From the NCBI GenBank assembly GCA_021800745.1, contig JAJYYS010000059.1:1-9268 (forward strand): a stretch of 9,268 bases of DNA. The letters are read 5' to 3'. The translations under genes and the position numbers were made by a program. Below, piece after piece: positions 1 to 7,564 of the stretch (its first letter is position 1; each line of letters begins with the position of its first letter). The notes beneath the pieces were generated by a model. It made no database searches, had not been told where the DNA came from, and saw only the letters and a list, made by a program, of their open reading frames with translations. The stretch comes from a bacterium (GTDB taxonomy: Bacteria > SZUA-79 > Acidulodesulfobacterales > Acidulodesulfobacteraceae).

Positions 1-15
1 TTTTTTGGCATTAAA

Positions 16-1608
16 TTACAGCACCGTGGGATGCCTGAAGTTTTTGTCGTCTTTGTTCGGATAGTCTATATTGTAATGCGTGCCTCTCGACTCTTTTCTT
101 AATATCGCGGAAGTTATTATAAGGTTTGCGACTTCGGCTATATTCCTGAGTTCCAGCAGGTCGGTAGTTATTTTAAAATTCCAGTAGTATTCCTTGATTT
201 CCGCCAGCAGGTTGTCTATGCGCCTCTTTGCCCTTTCGAGACGCTTGTCGGAACGGACGATGCCTACATAGTTCCACATAGTCCGCCGGAGTTCGTCCCA
301 GTTATGGGAAACCACTATCATTTCGTCGCCGCCGGTCAGACCGAAGTCTTTCCATTCGGGAAGAACGATATTGCCGCCGTTTCCGCTTCCGGCATTTTCC
401 TTTACCACCGCTTCATACGCCTTTTTAGCAAAAACGCATCCTTCCAGCAAAGAATTGCTCGCAAGCCTGTTTGCCCCGTGAAGCCCGGTGCAGGCTACTT
501 CGCCTATAGCGTAAAGGCCGCCTATAGACGTTAAACCGTTTTCGTCGGTCAGCGCCCCTCCGCAAAGGTAATGGGCGGCGGGAACCACCGGAATCCATTG
601 CTTGGACATATCGATGCCGAAACTTAACGTGGTTTTAAATATATCGGGAAATCTTTTTTCTAAAAATTCCCTGCTTTTATGCGTCATATCCAGATATACG
701 CATTCGTCCCCCGTCTTTTTAAGTTCGAAGTCTATCGTCCTTGCGACTATATCGCGGGGGGCAAGGCTTTTCAGGGGGTGGACTTTATCCATAAACGGCG
801 TTCCGTCTTTTAATCTTAACGTTCCGCCCTCTCCTCTCAGCGCTTCGGATATTAAAAACGACTTTGCTTCGGGATGATAAAGTATCGTGGGATGAAACTG
901 GTAAAATTCCATATTGGCGATTTTAGCTCCGGCTCTGCGCGCCATCGCTATTCCGTCGCCCGTAGATATATCGGGATTAGAAGTATAGAGGAAAACTTTT
1001 CCCGCGCCTCCCGTGGCAAGAACGACGAAGTCTGCGCCTGCGGTTATAACTTCGCCGGTATTTTTATTTAAAAAATATGCGCCTAAAACCCTGTTTTCCT
1101 TTTCTCTTTCTATTTTAAGCTTGCGCGTAGTAATTAAATCGATACCTATATGGTTTTCGAATATTTTTATATTCGGTTTTTTTCTGGAAGTTTCGACCAG
1201 CGCTCTTTCTATTTCCCTTCCGGTAATATCTCCGGCGTGAAGGACCCTTCTTTCGGAATGTCCGCCTTCCCTGCCAAGGTCGAATTCTTTATTGTTTTCG
1301 GAATATTTCGCAAATTTAACGCCCCAGTCTAAAAGGTCTTTTACTACGCCCGGTCCTTCTTCCACGACCATTCGGACGATTTTTTCGTCGCAAAGTCCAT
1401 CTCCGGCGGTCAACGTGTCTTGAATATGTTTTTCGTAGGAATCTTTGCCGAGGTTCATAACGGCGGCGAGTCCGCCTTGAGCATAGTTCGTGTTTGATTC
1501 CGCTTCTTCTTTTTTCGTAAAAATACCGACGGAAACGGATTCGTCGAACCTGTTTGCAAGGGAAAGTCCGGCTATTCCCGAACCTATAATGAGGACGTTA
1601 AAATGCAT
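16..1608 (-). CDS. nadB: L-aspartate oxidase (NadB)
   Basis: This FAD flavoenzyme oxidises L-aspartate to iminoaspartate, the first step of de novo NAD synthesis. NadA then condenses the product to quinolinate. The 530-residue length is normal for the family. The N-terminal FAD-binding Rossmann motif GSGIAG is at residues 9-14, followed by the NTNYAQGG stretch at 39-46. The substrate loop REGGHSERR is at 113-121. FYQFHPT lies at 235-241, and the active-site Arg of APRDIVAR is at 285. HYLCGG is at 346-351 and GANRLASNSLLEG at 378-390. The C-terminal helical domain ends with RKESRGTHY at 504-512. All residues expected for aspartate oxidase, rather than for the related fumarate reductase or succinate dehydrogenase subunit, appear present. 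The ATG lies inside the 3' end of the upstream lipoprotein gene (11-base overlap) with only a weak Shine-Dalgarno (AGTGGA, 1612-1617), which suggests translational coupling. The electron acceptor (O2 or fumarate) cannot be read from the sequence. No nadA or nadC is visible. Confidence 0.97.
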   Translation of the reverse strand: MHFNVLIIGSGIAGLSLANRFDESVSVGIFTKKEEAESNTNYAQGGLAAVMNLGKDSYEKHIQDTLTAGDGLCDEKIVRMVVEEGPGVVKDLLDWGVKFAKYSENNKEFDLGREGGHSERRVLHAGDITGREIERALVETSRKKPNIKIFENHIGIDLITTRKLKIEREKENRVLGAYFLNKNTGEVITAGADFVVLATGGAGKVFLYTSNPDISTGDGIAMARRAGAKIANMEFYQFHPTILYHPEAKSFLISEALRGEGGTLRLKDGTPFMDKVHPLKSLAPRDIVARTIDFELKKTGDECVYLDMTHKSREFLEKRFPDIFKTTLSFGIDMSKQWIPVVPAAHYLCGGALTDENGLTSIGGLYAIGEVACTGLHGANRLASNSLLEGCVFAKKAYEAVVKENAGSGNGGNIVLPEWKDFGLTGGDEMIVVSHNWDELRRTMWNYVGIVRSDKRLERAKRRIDNLLAEIKEYYWNFKITTDLLELRNIAEVANLIITSAILRKESRGTHYNIDYPNKDDKNFRHPTVL

Positions 1609-2224
1609 GGTTCCACTTCAATACGGCTTTTCCGTTTACTCCGGTAATTATAAGTTTTATCCATTTTACCCGGGGATTCAAAAACAATTTATTTTCCTTC
1701 TTATCGTAATATTTCGGAAACTTCATAATATACTGCTTCGACCAGTCCGTAACGTAAGGAAAAAATTTCTTTAAAAACACCCTTTTTTTCTGGGAAGGCT
1801 TAATGCTGACGGGCATTACGCTTTCGCCCTCGTCGTTCGTTAAATAAACCATCCATATAGAACGGTTTGAATCTAAATTGTTATAAGATTTTTCCGGAGT
1901 ATAAATCGAAACGAACAGCGTAATGTATTTGCTCAGATTTTCTTTTAAGCCGGCGGGCTTTTTCATATAATAATTATAATATTCTTTTTCATAAGCATGG
2001 ACGAAAGATTTATTGAAATACGTAGCCCTTATAAACATTACCGTATTAAGTTTATTGTAAATATCGGCTTTTCGGGTCGCTTTCCGCAGGGCGGACTTGT
2101 ATCCGCCGTAAGATTGAACCGCCGGAGGAATCCCCAGCGAGCTGAAAACCGAGCACCCGGAAAGATAAAACAGAGGAACGGAAACGACAAAAAATAAGAT
2201 AATTAAAAAAACTGTTTTTTTCAT
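1598..2224 (-). CDS. Putative lipoprotein of unknown function
   Basis: I do not recognise a named family for this 208-residue protein. It begins with a lysine-initiated hydrophobic signal segment (residues 1-20) followed by the lipobox LSGC, with Cys24 as the predicted lipidated residue. Ser at +2 would favour the outer membrane by the E. coli sorting rule, assuming that rule holds here. The mature part is basic and rich in Tyr, Lys and Phe, with no further membrane segment. A YFNKSFVHAYEKEY stretch (69-82) looks helical. It is followed by apparent beta-strands around LFVSIYTP (103-110) and SIWMVYLTND (122-131), then FFPYVTDW (154-161), and a C-terminal strand pair ending in GKAVLKW. The start codon sits 2 bases after the pyrE stop and the 3' end overlaps nadB, so it is embedded in the operon. 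Nothing in the sequence links it to nucleotide synthesis; an envelope role is inferred only from the lipobox. Confidence 0.85.
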   Translation of the reverse strand: MKKTVFLIILFFVVSVPLFYLSGCSVFSSLGIPPAVQSYGGYKSALRKATRKADIYNKLNTVMFIRATYFNKSFVHAYEKEYYNYYMKKPAGLKENLSKYITLFVSIYTPEKSYNNLDSNRSIWMVYLTNDEGESVMPVSIKPSQKKRVFLKKFFPYVTDWSKQYIMKFPKYYDKKENKLFLNPRVKWIKLIITGVNGKAVLKWNHAF

Positions 2225-2226
2225 AA

Positions 2227-2793
2227 TTATACCGCTATATCGTTTTTAGTAAAAACGGCGCGGAGAATGATGCCGTTTTCTTTGAGAAGTTCGGCTCCCC
2301 CTTCCTGCCTGTCCACCATACAGACGGCGTCGGTTATCTCATAGCCCTCTTCCCTTGCGTTTTTTACGGCTTTTAAAATAGAGCCGCCGGTGGTAACGAC
2401 GTCTTCGATTATTAAAATATTCGCCCCTTTGGATAAAAACTGAACCGGCTCAATTAGGTTTCCTTTGCCGTATTCTTTTTTTTCTTTTCTGATAACGACG
2501 GATTTTAAAGGGTTTTTGTCTAAAAAACTTGCCGCCATTATTGCCGAAATCAAAGGGATGCCGCCTACCGGAACGCCCGCGATAACCGAAAATTTTAAAT
2601 CTTTAGCATTCTTAATTTCGTCGTATAACAATTTTCCGATTAAATATAAATATTCCCCGTCGAAAGAAATCCGCCGCAAATCTATATAAAAATCGCTCTT
2701 TTTCCCGGAAGCAAGGGTAAATTCTTTTTTTTCATAGCACAGGGTCTTTATAGCGTTTAATACTGCGGCTTTAGTTCCCTTTACGTCGTTCAT
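2227..2793 (-). CDS. pyrE: Orotate phosphoribosyltransferase (PyrE)
   Basis: PyrE transfers ribose-5-phosphate from PRPP to orotate, giving OMP and pyrophosphate, the fifth step of UMP synthesis in the cytoplasm. The type I phosphoribosyltransferase PRPP loop ILIIEDVVTTGGS is at residues 126-138. The orotate-type N-terminal motif FTLASGKKSDFYIDLR (25-40) separates it from adenine or xanthine phosphoribosyltransferases. AGVPVGGIP (72-80) forms the pyrophosphate-loop region. The flexible catalytic loop RKEKKEYGKG (102-111) has Tyr108 where E. coli and B. subtilis enzymes carry a His. The 188-residue length is slightly short of the E. coli enzyme but contains all core elements. It follows purF by 43 AT-rich bases and precedes the lipoprotein gene by 2 bases. 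No good Shine-Dalgarno is visible upstream of its ATG. Function is well supported by motifs; the His-to-Tyr change probably does not abolish activity. Confidence 0.95.
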   Translation of the reverse strand: MNDVKGTKAAVLNAIKTLCYEKKEFTLASGKKSDFYIDLRRISFDGEYLYLIGKLLYDEIKNAKDLKFSVIAGVPVGGIPLISAIMAASFLDKNPLKSVVIRKEKKEYGKGNLIEPVQFLSKGANILIIEDVVTTGGSILKAVKNAREEGYEITDAVCMVDRQEGGAELLKENGIILRAVFTKNDIAV

Positions 2794-2836
2794 TATATTG
2801 TTTTTAACCGATAAATTTATTTAATTTAATTCTAAT

Positions 2837-4249
2837 TTAAAAAATTTCTTTGCTGAAAAGTTTTAACTGCGTCTGGTTTTCGTATTCGGGTTCGCAGTCG
2901 ATTTCCTGAGGATAAACGTTTGAAAAACAGGCTTCGCAGAAGTTTATGCCGTTCCCCACGGCTCTTCTTAATCCGTCTATGGAAAGAAATCTCGTAGTCG
3001 TAGCTCCAAGTTTGGCGTTTATCTCCTTTTCCGTATATTTAGAAGCCATAAGGTCTTCTTTAACGGGTGTATCTATTCCGTAAAAGCAGGGGGCTATCAC
3101 CATAGGAGAGCTTAAGCGCAGATGAATTTCTTTTGCTCCGGCAAGTTTAAGCATATCGACGATTTTTTTCGACGTAGTCCCTCTGACGACGGAGTCGTCC
3201 ACCACTACGACTTTTTTGCCCCTGATAACGTCGGGAACCGGATTTAATTTTACCTTGACGCCGAAATGCCTTATGGATTTTTTAGGCTCTATGAAAGTTC
3301 TGCCTACATAGTGGTTTCTGGTAAACCCCATTTCGAAATCTATTCCCGAGCCTTTTGAAAATCCTAAAGCGGCAGGCACTCCGGAATCCGGAACGGGTAT
3401 TACGATATCCGCATCGGGAGTGGATTCTTTTGCAAGTTCTTTTCCCATTTGAAGGCGGAGCTTATAAATGGATTTGCCGTTAAAAATGGAGTCCGGTCTC
3501 GAAAAATATATAAGTTCGAAGACGCAGTTAGAATTTTTTTCCAACCTGAAAGGAAAAAAGCTTTTTACTCCTTCGCCGTTCACGAGTATGACTTCGCCGG
3601 GCTTGACGTCCCTTATATATTCGGCGTTTATAAGGTCGAGCGCGCAGGTTTCGGATGCAAAGACTAACGAACCGTTAAGCCTTCCCATAACGAGCGGTCT
3701 GAAGCCGAAAGGGTCCCTTGCGGCGATTATCTCTTTTTCGGAAAGAAAAAGAAAAGAATATGCGCCTTTAAGCCTTTTTAAAGAATTTATCGCTCTGTCT
3801 ATAAGCAGGCTCTCCGTCGATGAAGCTATTAAATGAATTACGACTTCGGTGTCGGAAGTGGAGGAAAATATAGAGCCGTTTTCTTCGAGTTCGTCTTTTA
3901 TTATGCGAGCGTTAGTAATATTTCCGTTATGGGCTACGGCGATAGAGCCGTAATAGTAGTCGGCGACAAGCGGCTGAGCGTTTTTAAGAAGCGTTTCGCC
4001 GGCGGTAGAATACCTGACGTGTCCTATGGCGTTTCTGCCTTTAAGCTGTAACAGCGTGTTTTCTTTGAATACGTCGTTCACGAGACCGAGGCTTTTATGA
4101 AAATAGAGATTATTGGTATCCGAAGATGCGATGCCGCAGGATTCCTGCCCCCTGTGCTGAAGGGCGTAAAGCCCGAGGTAAGTAATTTTAGCCGCCTCTT
4201 CGTTGTTATATATGCCGAATACGCCGCATTCGTCTTTTATTTCTTCCAT
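2837..4249 (-). CDS. purF: Amidophosphoribosyltransferase (PurF), Fe-S type
   Basis: PurF makes 5-phosphoribosylamine from PRPP and glutamine, the committed step of purine synthesis. The N-terminal Ntn glutaminase domain starts at Cys8 (ECGVFGIY), so residues 1-7 form a short propeptide expected to be removed autocatalytically. Glutamine-site motifs include HVRYST (77-82) and AHNGNITN (106-113). The C-terminal phosphoribosyltransferase domain carries the PRPP loop VVVVDDSVVRGTTS (347-360). Four cysteines match the ligands of the B. subtilis-type 4Fe-4S cluster: Cys242, Cys388 (PCFYGIDTP), Cys438 and Cys441 (CEACFSNVYP). The enteric enzyme lacks these. In B. subtilis the cluster makes the enzyme oxygen-labile; extending that here is inference. 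At 470 residues the length is typical. The start ATG is 40 bases after purL, preceded by a G-rich CGG-repeat tract (complement of 4259-4267) that may act as the ribosome binding site. Feedback inhibition by AMP/GMP nucleotides is known for the family. Confidence 0.97.
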   Translation of the reverse strand: MEEIKDECGVFGIYNNEEAAKITYLGLYALQHRGQESCGIASSDTNNLYFHKSLGLVNDVFKENTLLQLKGRNAIGHVRYSTAGETLLKNAQPLVADYYYGSIAVAHNGNITNARIIKDELEENGSIFSSTSDTEVVIHLIASSTESLLIDRAINSLKRLKGAYSFLFLSEKEIIAARDPFGFRPLVMGRLNGSLVFASETCALDLINAEYIRDVKPGEVILVNGEGVKSFFPFRLEKNSNCVFELIYFSRPDSIFNGKSIYKLRLQMGKELAKESTPDADIVIPVPDSGVPAALGFSKGSGIDFEMGFTRNHYVGRTFIEPKKSIRHFGVKVKLNPVPDVIRGKKVVVVDDSVVRGTTSKKIVDMLKLAGAKEIHLRLSSPMVIAPCFYGIDTPVKEDLMASKYTEKEINAKLGATTTRFLSIDGLRRAVGNGINFCEACFSNVYPQEIDCEPEYENQTQLKLFSKEIF

Positions 4250-4289
4250 TTTTAAAAACCGCCGCCCTTTTAATTTTTAAAAAGATTTT

Positions 4290-6518
4290 TTAAATTACCG
4301 AATAGTACTCTTCTTTTATTTTACCACTTTTTAAGTCTATTATGCCGTTAATTTTCATTATGTTTTTTTTGACCGCGCCTATTTTTTCCAATTTTATGCC
4401 GTATTCCTTAAGAATTACGGCAATGCCGGACTCCCGCCGCCCGCTTAATTCTTTATCCATAGTTACTATAAACGCCTGCTCGAACTCGGAAAATAAAAAT
4501 TCGTCGATTCTAAGCCCGTGCGCCTTAATATCGTAATCTACGGCAAATCCGAGGATTTTTTCCGGATTGGTTATTGCATTTTCCGCCAGAGCGGTAAAAA
4601 TTCCTCCTTCGCTGACGTCGGCGGCGCTCTTCAAGAATCCCTTTTCTATTAATGACCTCAAACAGTTCTGGAGGCGGACTTCGTAATCTAAATCTAAATC
4701 TGCCGGTTTTTGCCGGAAATCCCCGTATGCGAGTTCCATATATAAACTGCCGCCGAGACCGCCTTTAAACGAACCGAGCAGGTAAATTTCATCGCCTTCG
4801 TCTTTAAAGCAAGGCGCTAAGGCTTTATTGACGTCTTCTATGAATCCGAGCATTCCTATTACCGGAGTAGGATAAATCTTAGAAACGTATGTTTTGTCTC
4901 CGTCTTTTTTTGCCGTTTCATTGTAAAAACTAACGTTTCCGCTTATAACGGGAGTATTTAATTTAACTGCCGCCAATTTTATGCCTTCTACCGCCGAGGC
5001 GAACTGCCACATAATTTCGGGGTCTTCGGGGCTTGCGAAGTTAAGGCAGTCCGTAATCGCAACCGGATAACCTCCGCAGGCGGTTATATTACGGGCACAT
5101 TCCGTTACCGCAAGCGCGCCGCCCGTAAAGGGGTTTAAATAGGTATATTTGGAGTTTCCGCCTGCGTTAAGCAGAAAGCCTTTGTTTCCGTTAACCCTTA
5201 AAACTGCCGCCGAAAAACCCGGTGGAACTACGGTAGCCGTTCCTATGGTATAGTCGTATTGGGTAAAGACCTTCCTTTTAGAGGCTATATTGGGATGGGT
5301 TATAATTTTAACGGCAATATCGTTCAGATTTTCCGGTATTTTATAATTATCTATTTTTACTGGCGTTATTTCCTTTAAATATTCCGGTTTTTTTACCGGT
5401 CTTTTATATTCGGGTCCGTTAACGATGACATCGACGTCGAGCGTTTTATAAATTTTTGAATTATAATAAAATTTAATGACTTTTTCCTTTATTACTTCTC
5501 CAGCCTTAACGCAGTTTAGCCCCCATTTATCGAAAACGGCTTTTAATTCATCTAATTTTTCCTTTTCGCAGGCGATTAACATTCTTTCCTGCGATTCGGA
5601 AAGCATCATTTCGACCGGCGTCATTCCGGCGGTCCTTAGCGGTATGGCGTCTAAGTCTATAATCATTCCTTTTCCGCTTTTATCCGCCATTTCAAAAGAC
5701 GAACTGGTCAAGCCGGCGGCGCCCATATCCTGAATAGATACTATCAGCTTTTTTCCCATCGCTTCGAGGCATGCTTCCAGAAGAAGTTTTTCGGTAAAGG
5801 GGTCGCCTACCTGAACCGTGCTTCTTTTTTTGTTCTTTTTTAAATCGAACTCTTCGGAAGCCATAGTGGCTCCGTGGATGCCGTCCATTCCCGTTGCCGA
5901 GCCCACGTAAACCACGATATTTCCGACTTCGCACTTAGAAGAAAGAAATATGCCGTCTTTTTTCGCTATTCCTATTGTGAAAGCGTTTACTAATATATTG
6001 TCGTTATAACACTCGTCGAACACGACTTCGCCGCCTACCGTAGGCACGCCCATGCAGTTTCCGTAAAAACCTATTCCTTTAACGACTTCGGAAAGATAGT
6101 AAGGCGTCCTCGGATGCGAAAAACTACCGAACCTTAAAGAATTGAGGTTTGCCACCGGTCTTGCGCCCATTGTAAAAATATCCCGCATAATGCCGCCTAC
6201 CCCTGTTGCAGACCCTTGAAAAGGCTCTATGAAAGACGGGTGGTTATGGCTTTCCATTTTAAAAACGAGAACGTCGCCGTCGCCGAAATCTACGACGCCT
6301 GCATTTTCACCCGGTCCTATCAGGACTTTGCCGCCTTCCGTAGGCAGGGTTTTAAGGTAAACTTTAGAACTTTTGTAAGAGCAGTGTTCCGACCACATAG
6401 CCGAAAATATGCCGAGTTCAAAACCGTCCGGCTCGTGCCCCAACAGTTCGGATATTTTTTCGTATTCTTCGACCGATAAGCCGAAAAGTTTTTCCGTCGA
6501 TCTTTTCGTTTTATTCAT
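4290..6518 (-). CDS. purL: FGAM synthase subunit PurL (small type)
   Basis: PurL is the synthetase subunit of phosphoribosylformylglycinamidine synthase. It uses ATP and ammonia to convert FGAR to FGAM, the fourth purine step. At 742 residues it matches the short, Bacillus-type PurL that needs separate PurQ and PurS, not the roughly 1300-residue fused enzyme. N-terminal half: [11 protein letters not shown] (42-52), ESHNHPS (89-95), [14 protein letters not shown] (108-121), [14 protein letters not shown] (261-274) and LSESQERML (306-314). Second pseudo-repeat: SGNVSFYNE (526-534) and DVSEGGI (634-640). The second-half counterpart of the LSESQER motif is degenerate, reading LFSEFEQAF (675-683), so the usual Ser and Arg are missing there. 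That half holds a structural, non-catalytic nucleotide site in characterised homologues. It starts 18 bases after purQ with only an A-rich leader and no recognisable Shine-Dalgarno, so coupling to purQ translation is likely. Confidence 0.97.
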   Translation of the reverse strand: MNKTKRSTEKLFGLSVEEYEKISELLGHEPDGFELGIFSAMWSEHCSYKSSKVYLKTLPTEGGKVLIGPGENAGVVDFGDGDVLVFKMESHNHPSFIEPFQGSATGVGGIMRDIFTMGARPVANLNSLRFGSFSHPRTPYYLSEVVKGIGFYGNCMGVPTVGGEVVFDECYNDNILVNAFTIGIAKKDGIFLSSKCEVGNIVVYVGSATGMDGIHGATMASEEFDLKKNKKRSTVQVGDPFTEKLLLEACLEAMGKKLIVSIQDMGAAGLTSSSFEMADKSGKGMIIDLDAIPLRTAGMTPVEMMLSESQERMLIACEKEKLDELKAVFDKWGLNCVKAGEVIKEKVIKFYYNSKIYKTLDVDVIVNGPEYKRPVKKPEYLKEITPVKIDNYKIPENLNDIAVKIITHPNIASKRKVFTQYDYTIGTATVVPPGFSAAVLRVNGNKGFLLNAGGNSKYTYLNPFTGGALAVTECARNITACGGYPVAITDCLNFASPEDPEIMWQFASAVEGIKLAAVKLNTPVISGNVSFYNETAKKDGDKTYVSKIYPTPVIGMLGFIEDVNKALAPCFKDEGDEIYLLGSFKGGLGGSLYMELAYGDFRQKPADLDLDYEVRLQNCLRSLIEKGFLKSAADVSEGGIFTALAENAITNPEKILGFAVDYDIKAHGLRIDEFLFSEFEQAFIVTMDKELSGRRESGIAVILKEYGIKLEKIGAVKKNIMKINGIIDLKSGKIKEEYYSVI

Positions 6519-6536
6519 TTTATTTTATTATTTTTT

Positions 6537-7253
6537 TTATTTTTCCTTTACATATTTAATCATAGATTTAAAAATCCAACCGCCGTCTTCGCTTCCGAGA
6601 ATTTTTTCCGAAGACCTTTCGGGATGGGGCATAAGCCCCATTACGTTGCCGGTTTCGTTTGAAATTCCGGCGATGTTATGCAGAGAGCCGTTAGGATTCG
6701 AACCTGCGGTAATTTGACCTTTTTCATCGCAGTATTTAAAAATAATGCCGTTTTTTTTATTCAAGCCGGAGGTTATGCTCCCCGTCGCAAAATAGTTGCC
6801 GTCATGGTGGGCTATAGGCATTTTAAGAACGGAATTTTTTTTGACGGCGCAGGTAAAAGGCGTGTCGGTATTGAGCGTCTTTAAATAAACGTCTTTGCAC
6901 TCGAACTTTAAAGAATCGTTCGCGAGCATAACTCCGCCCAAAAGCCCCGCCTCTAGAAGTATCTGAAAGCCGTTACATATGCCGAGCGTTATCCCGCCAT
7001 TAACCGCATAGTCTTTAACTAATTCCATAATCGGACTTCTTGCGGCAAGAGCGCCCGACCTTAAATAATCGCCGTAGGAAAACCCGCCGGGGATTACGAT
7101 GAAATCATATTTCTTAAGGTCTTTGATTTTGTCTTTATGCCATATAAAAGATGCGTTTACGCCGAATACCGCGTTTAAAACTCTGTAAACGTCGGCATCG
7201 CAGTTTGAACCGGGGAAAACGGTAATTCCCGCTTTTATGTTTTTATTATTCAT
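6537..7253 (-). CDS. purQ: FGAM synthase glutaminase subunit PurQ
   Basis: PurQ is the class I glutamine amidotransferase subunit that hydrolyses glutamine and channels ammonia to PurL. The glutaminase triad is visible: nucleophile Cys93 in GICNGFQ (91-97), and His210 and Glu212 in MPHPER (208-213). Other family motifs are FPGSNCDAD at 13-21 and PGGFSYGDYLRSGALAA at 55-71. The 238-residue length is close to the B. subtilis protein, slightly longer. It lies between purS (11-base gap) and purL (18-base gap), the standard purS-purQ-purL order, and the three products form one complex. The upstream sequence is A-rich with at best a very weak Shine-Dalgarno, so its translation may depend on that of purS. 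Nothing odd is seen in the coding sequence. Confidence 0.97.
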   Translation of the reverse strand: MNNKNIKAGITVFPGSNCDADVYRVLNAVFGVNASFIWHKDKIKDLKKYDFIVIPGGFSYGDYLRSGALAARSPIMELVKDYAVNGGITLGICNGFQILLEAGLLGGVMLANDSLKFECKDVYLKTLNTDTPFTCAVKKNSVLKMPIAHHDGNYFATGSITSGLNKKNGIIFKYCDEKGQITAGSNPNGSLHNIAGISNETGNVMGLMPHPERSSEKILGSEDGGWIFKSMIKYVKEK

Positions 7254-7264
7254 CTTTATTTATT

Positions 7265-7510
7265 TTATTTAATTTCTATGCTGAATTCTTCGATTAACGG
7301 ATTTGACAGGACTTTCTCGGAAATTTCTTCGGCTTCGTTCTTGAGCGAACCGGATTTGCCGTCTTCCATATCTATTTCGATATATTTTCCTACCCTGACG
7401 TCTTTAACGTTGTTATAACCGGAAGACTTGAGAACGGATAGAACGGCTTTACCCTGAGGGTCCAGGACTTCTTCTTTCAGCATAACCTTGATAAATGCTT
7501 TCTTCGTCAT
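7265..7510 (-). CDS. purS: FGAM synthase accessory subunit PurS
   Basis: This small 81-residue protein bridges PurQ and PurL in the FGAM synthase complex and is needed for ammonia transfer. It has no catalytic residues of its own. Family features seen here are an early LDPQGKAV segment (16-23), VRVGKYIEI (38-46) and a C-terminal LSNPLIEEFSIEI segment (68-80). These fit the alpha/beta PurS fold. Length is typical (about 80-85 residues). The ATG has a good Shine-Dalgarno GAGGA (complement of 7515-7519) four bases upstream. The gene follows purB by 54 bases, the longest gap in the cluster. In many bacteria purC directly precedes purS; here purB does, and purC is not in the window. Confidence 0.95.
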   Translation of the reverse strand: MTKKAFIKVMLKEEVLDPQGKAVLSVLKSSGYNNVKDVRVGKYIEIDMEDGKSGSLKNEAEEISEKVLSNPLIEEFSIEIK

Positions 7511-7514
7511 TTTT

Positions 7515-7519
7515 TCCTC
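7515..7519 (-). promoter_or_regulatory. Ribosome binding site of purS
   Basis: The minus strand reads GAGGA four bases before the purS ATG, within a longer AGAGAGGAAAAA leader. Together with purB this is one of only two clear Shine-Dalgarno sequences in the cluster. The genes that follow (purQ, purL, pyrE) have A-rich leaders instead. Confidence 0.65.
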
Positions 7520-7564
7520 TCTAATTTCGACTTTCGCATTCGCATTTTGTATCGTATTATCCGC

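Noticed and set aside
1..11. Possible start of a further gene (ATG CCA AAA at 11-3, minus strand) just after nadB
   Set aside because: Only three complete codons are inside the window and there is no clear ribosome binding site, so it cannot be supported.
2791..2799. TATAAT-like hexamer overlapping the pyrE start codon
   Set aside because: A -10 box at this position would start transcription inside the coding sequence, and no matching -35 box is seen.
3468..3836. A 122-residue plus-strand reading frame and about fifteen other open frames opposite the main genes
   Set aside because: They lie antisense within well-identified conserved genes (purF, nadB, purL, purB and others), show no recognisable motif, and are explained as shadows of the real coding frames.
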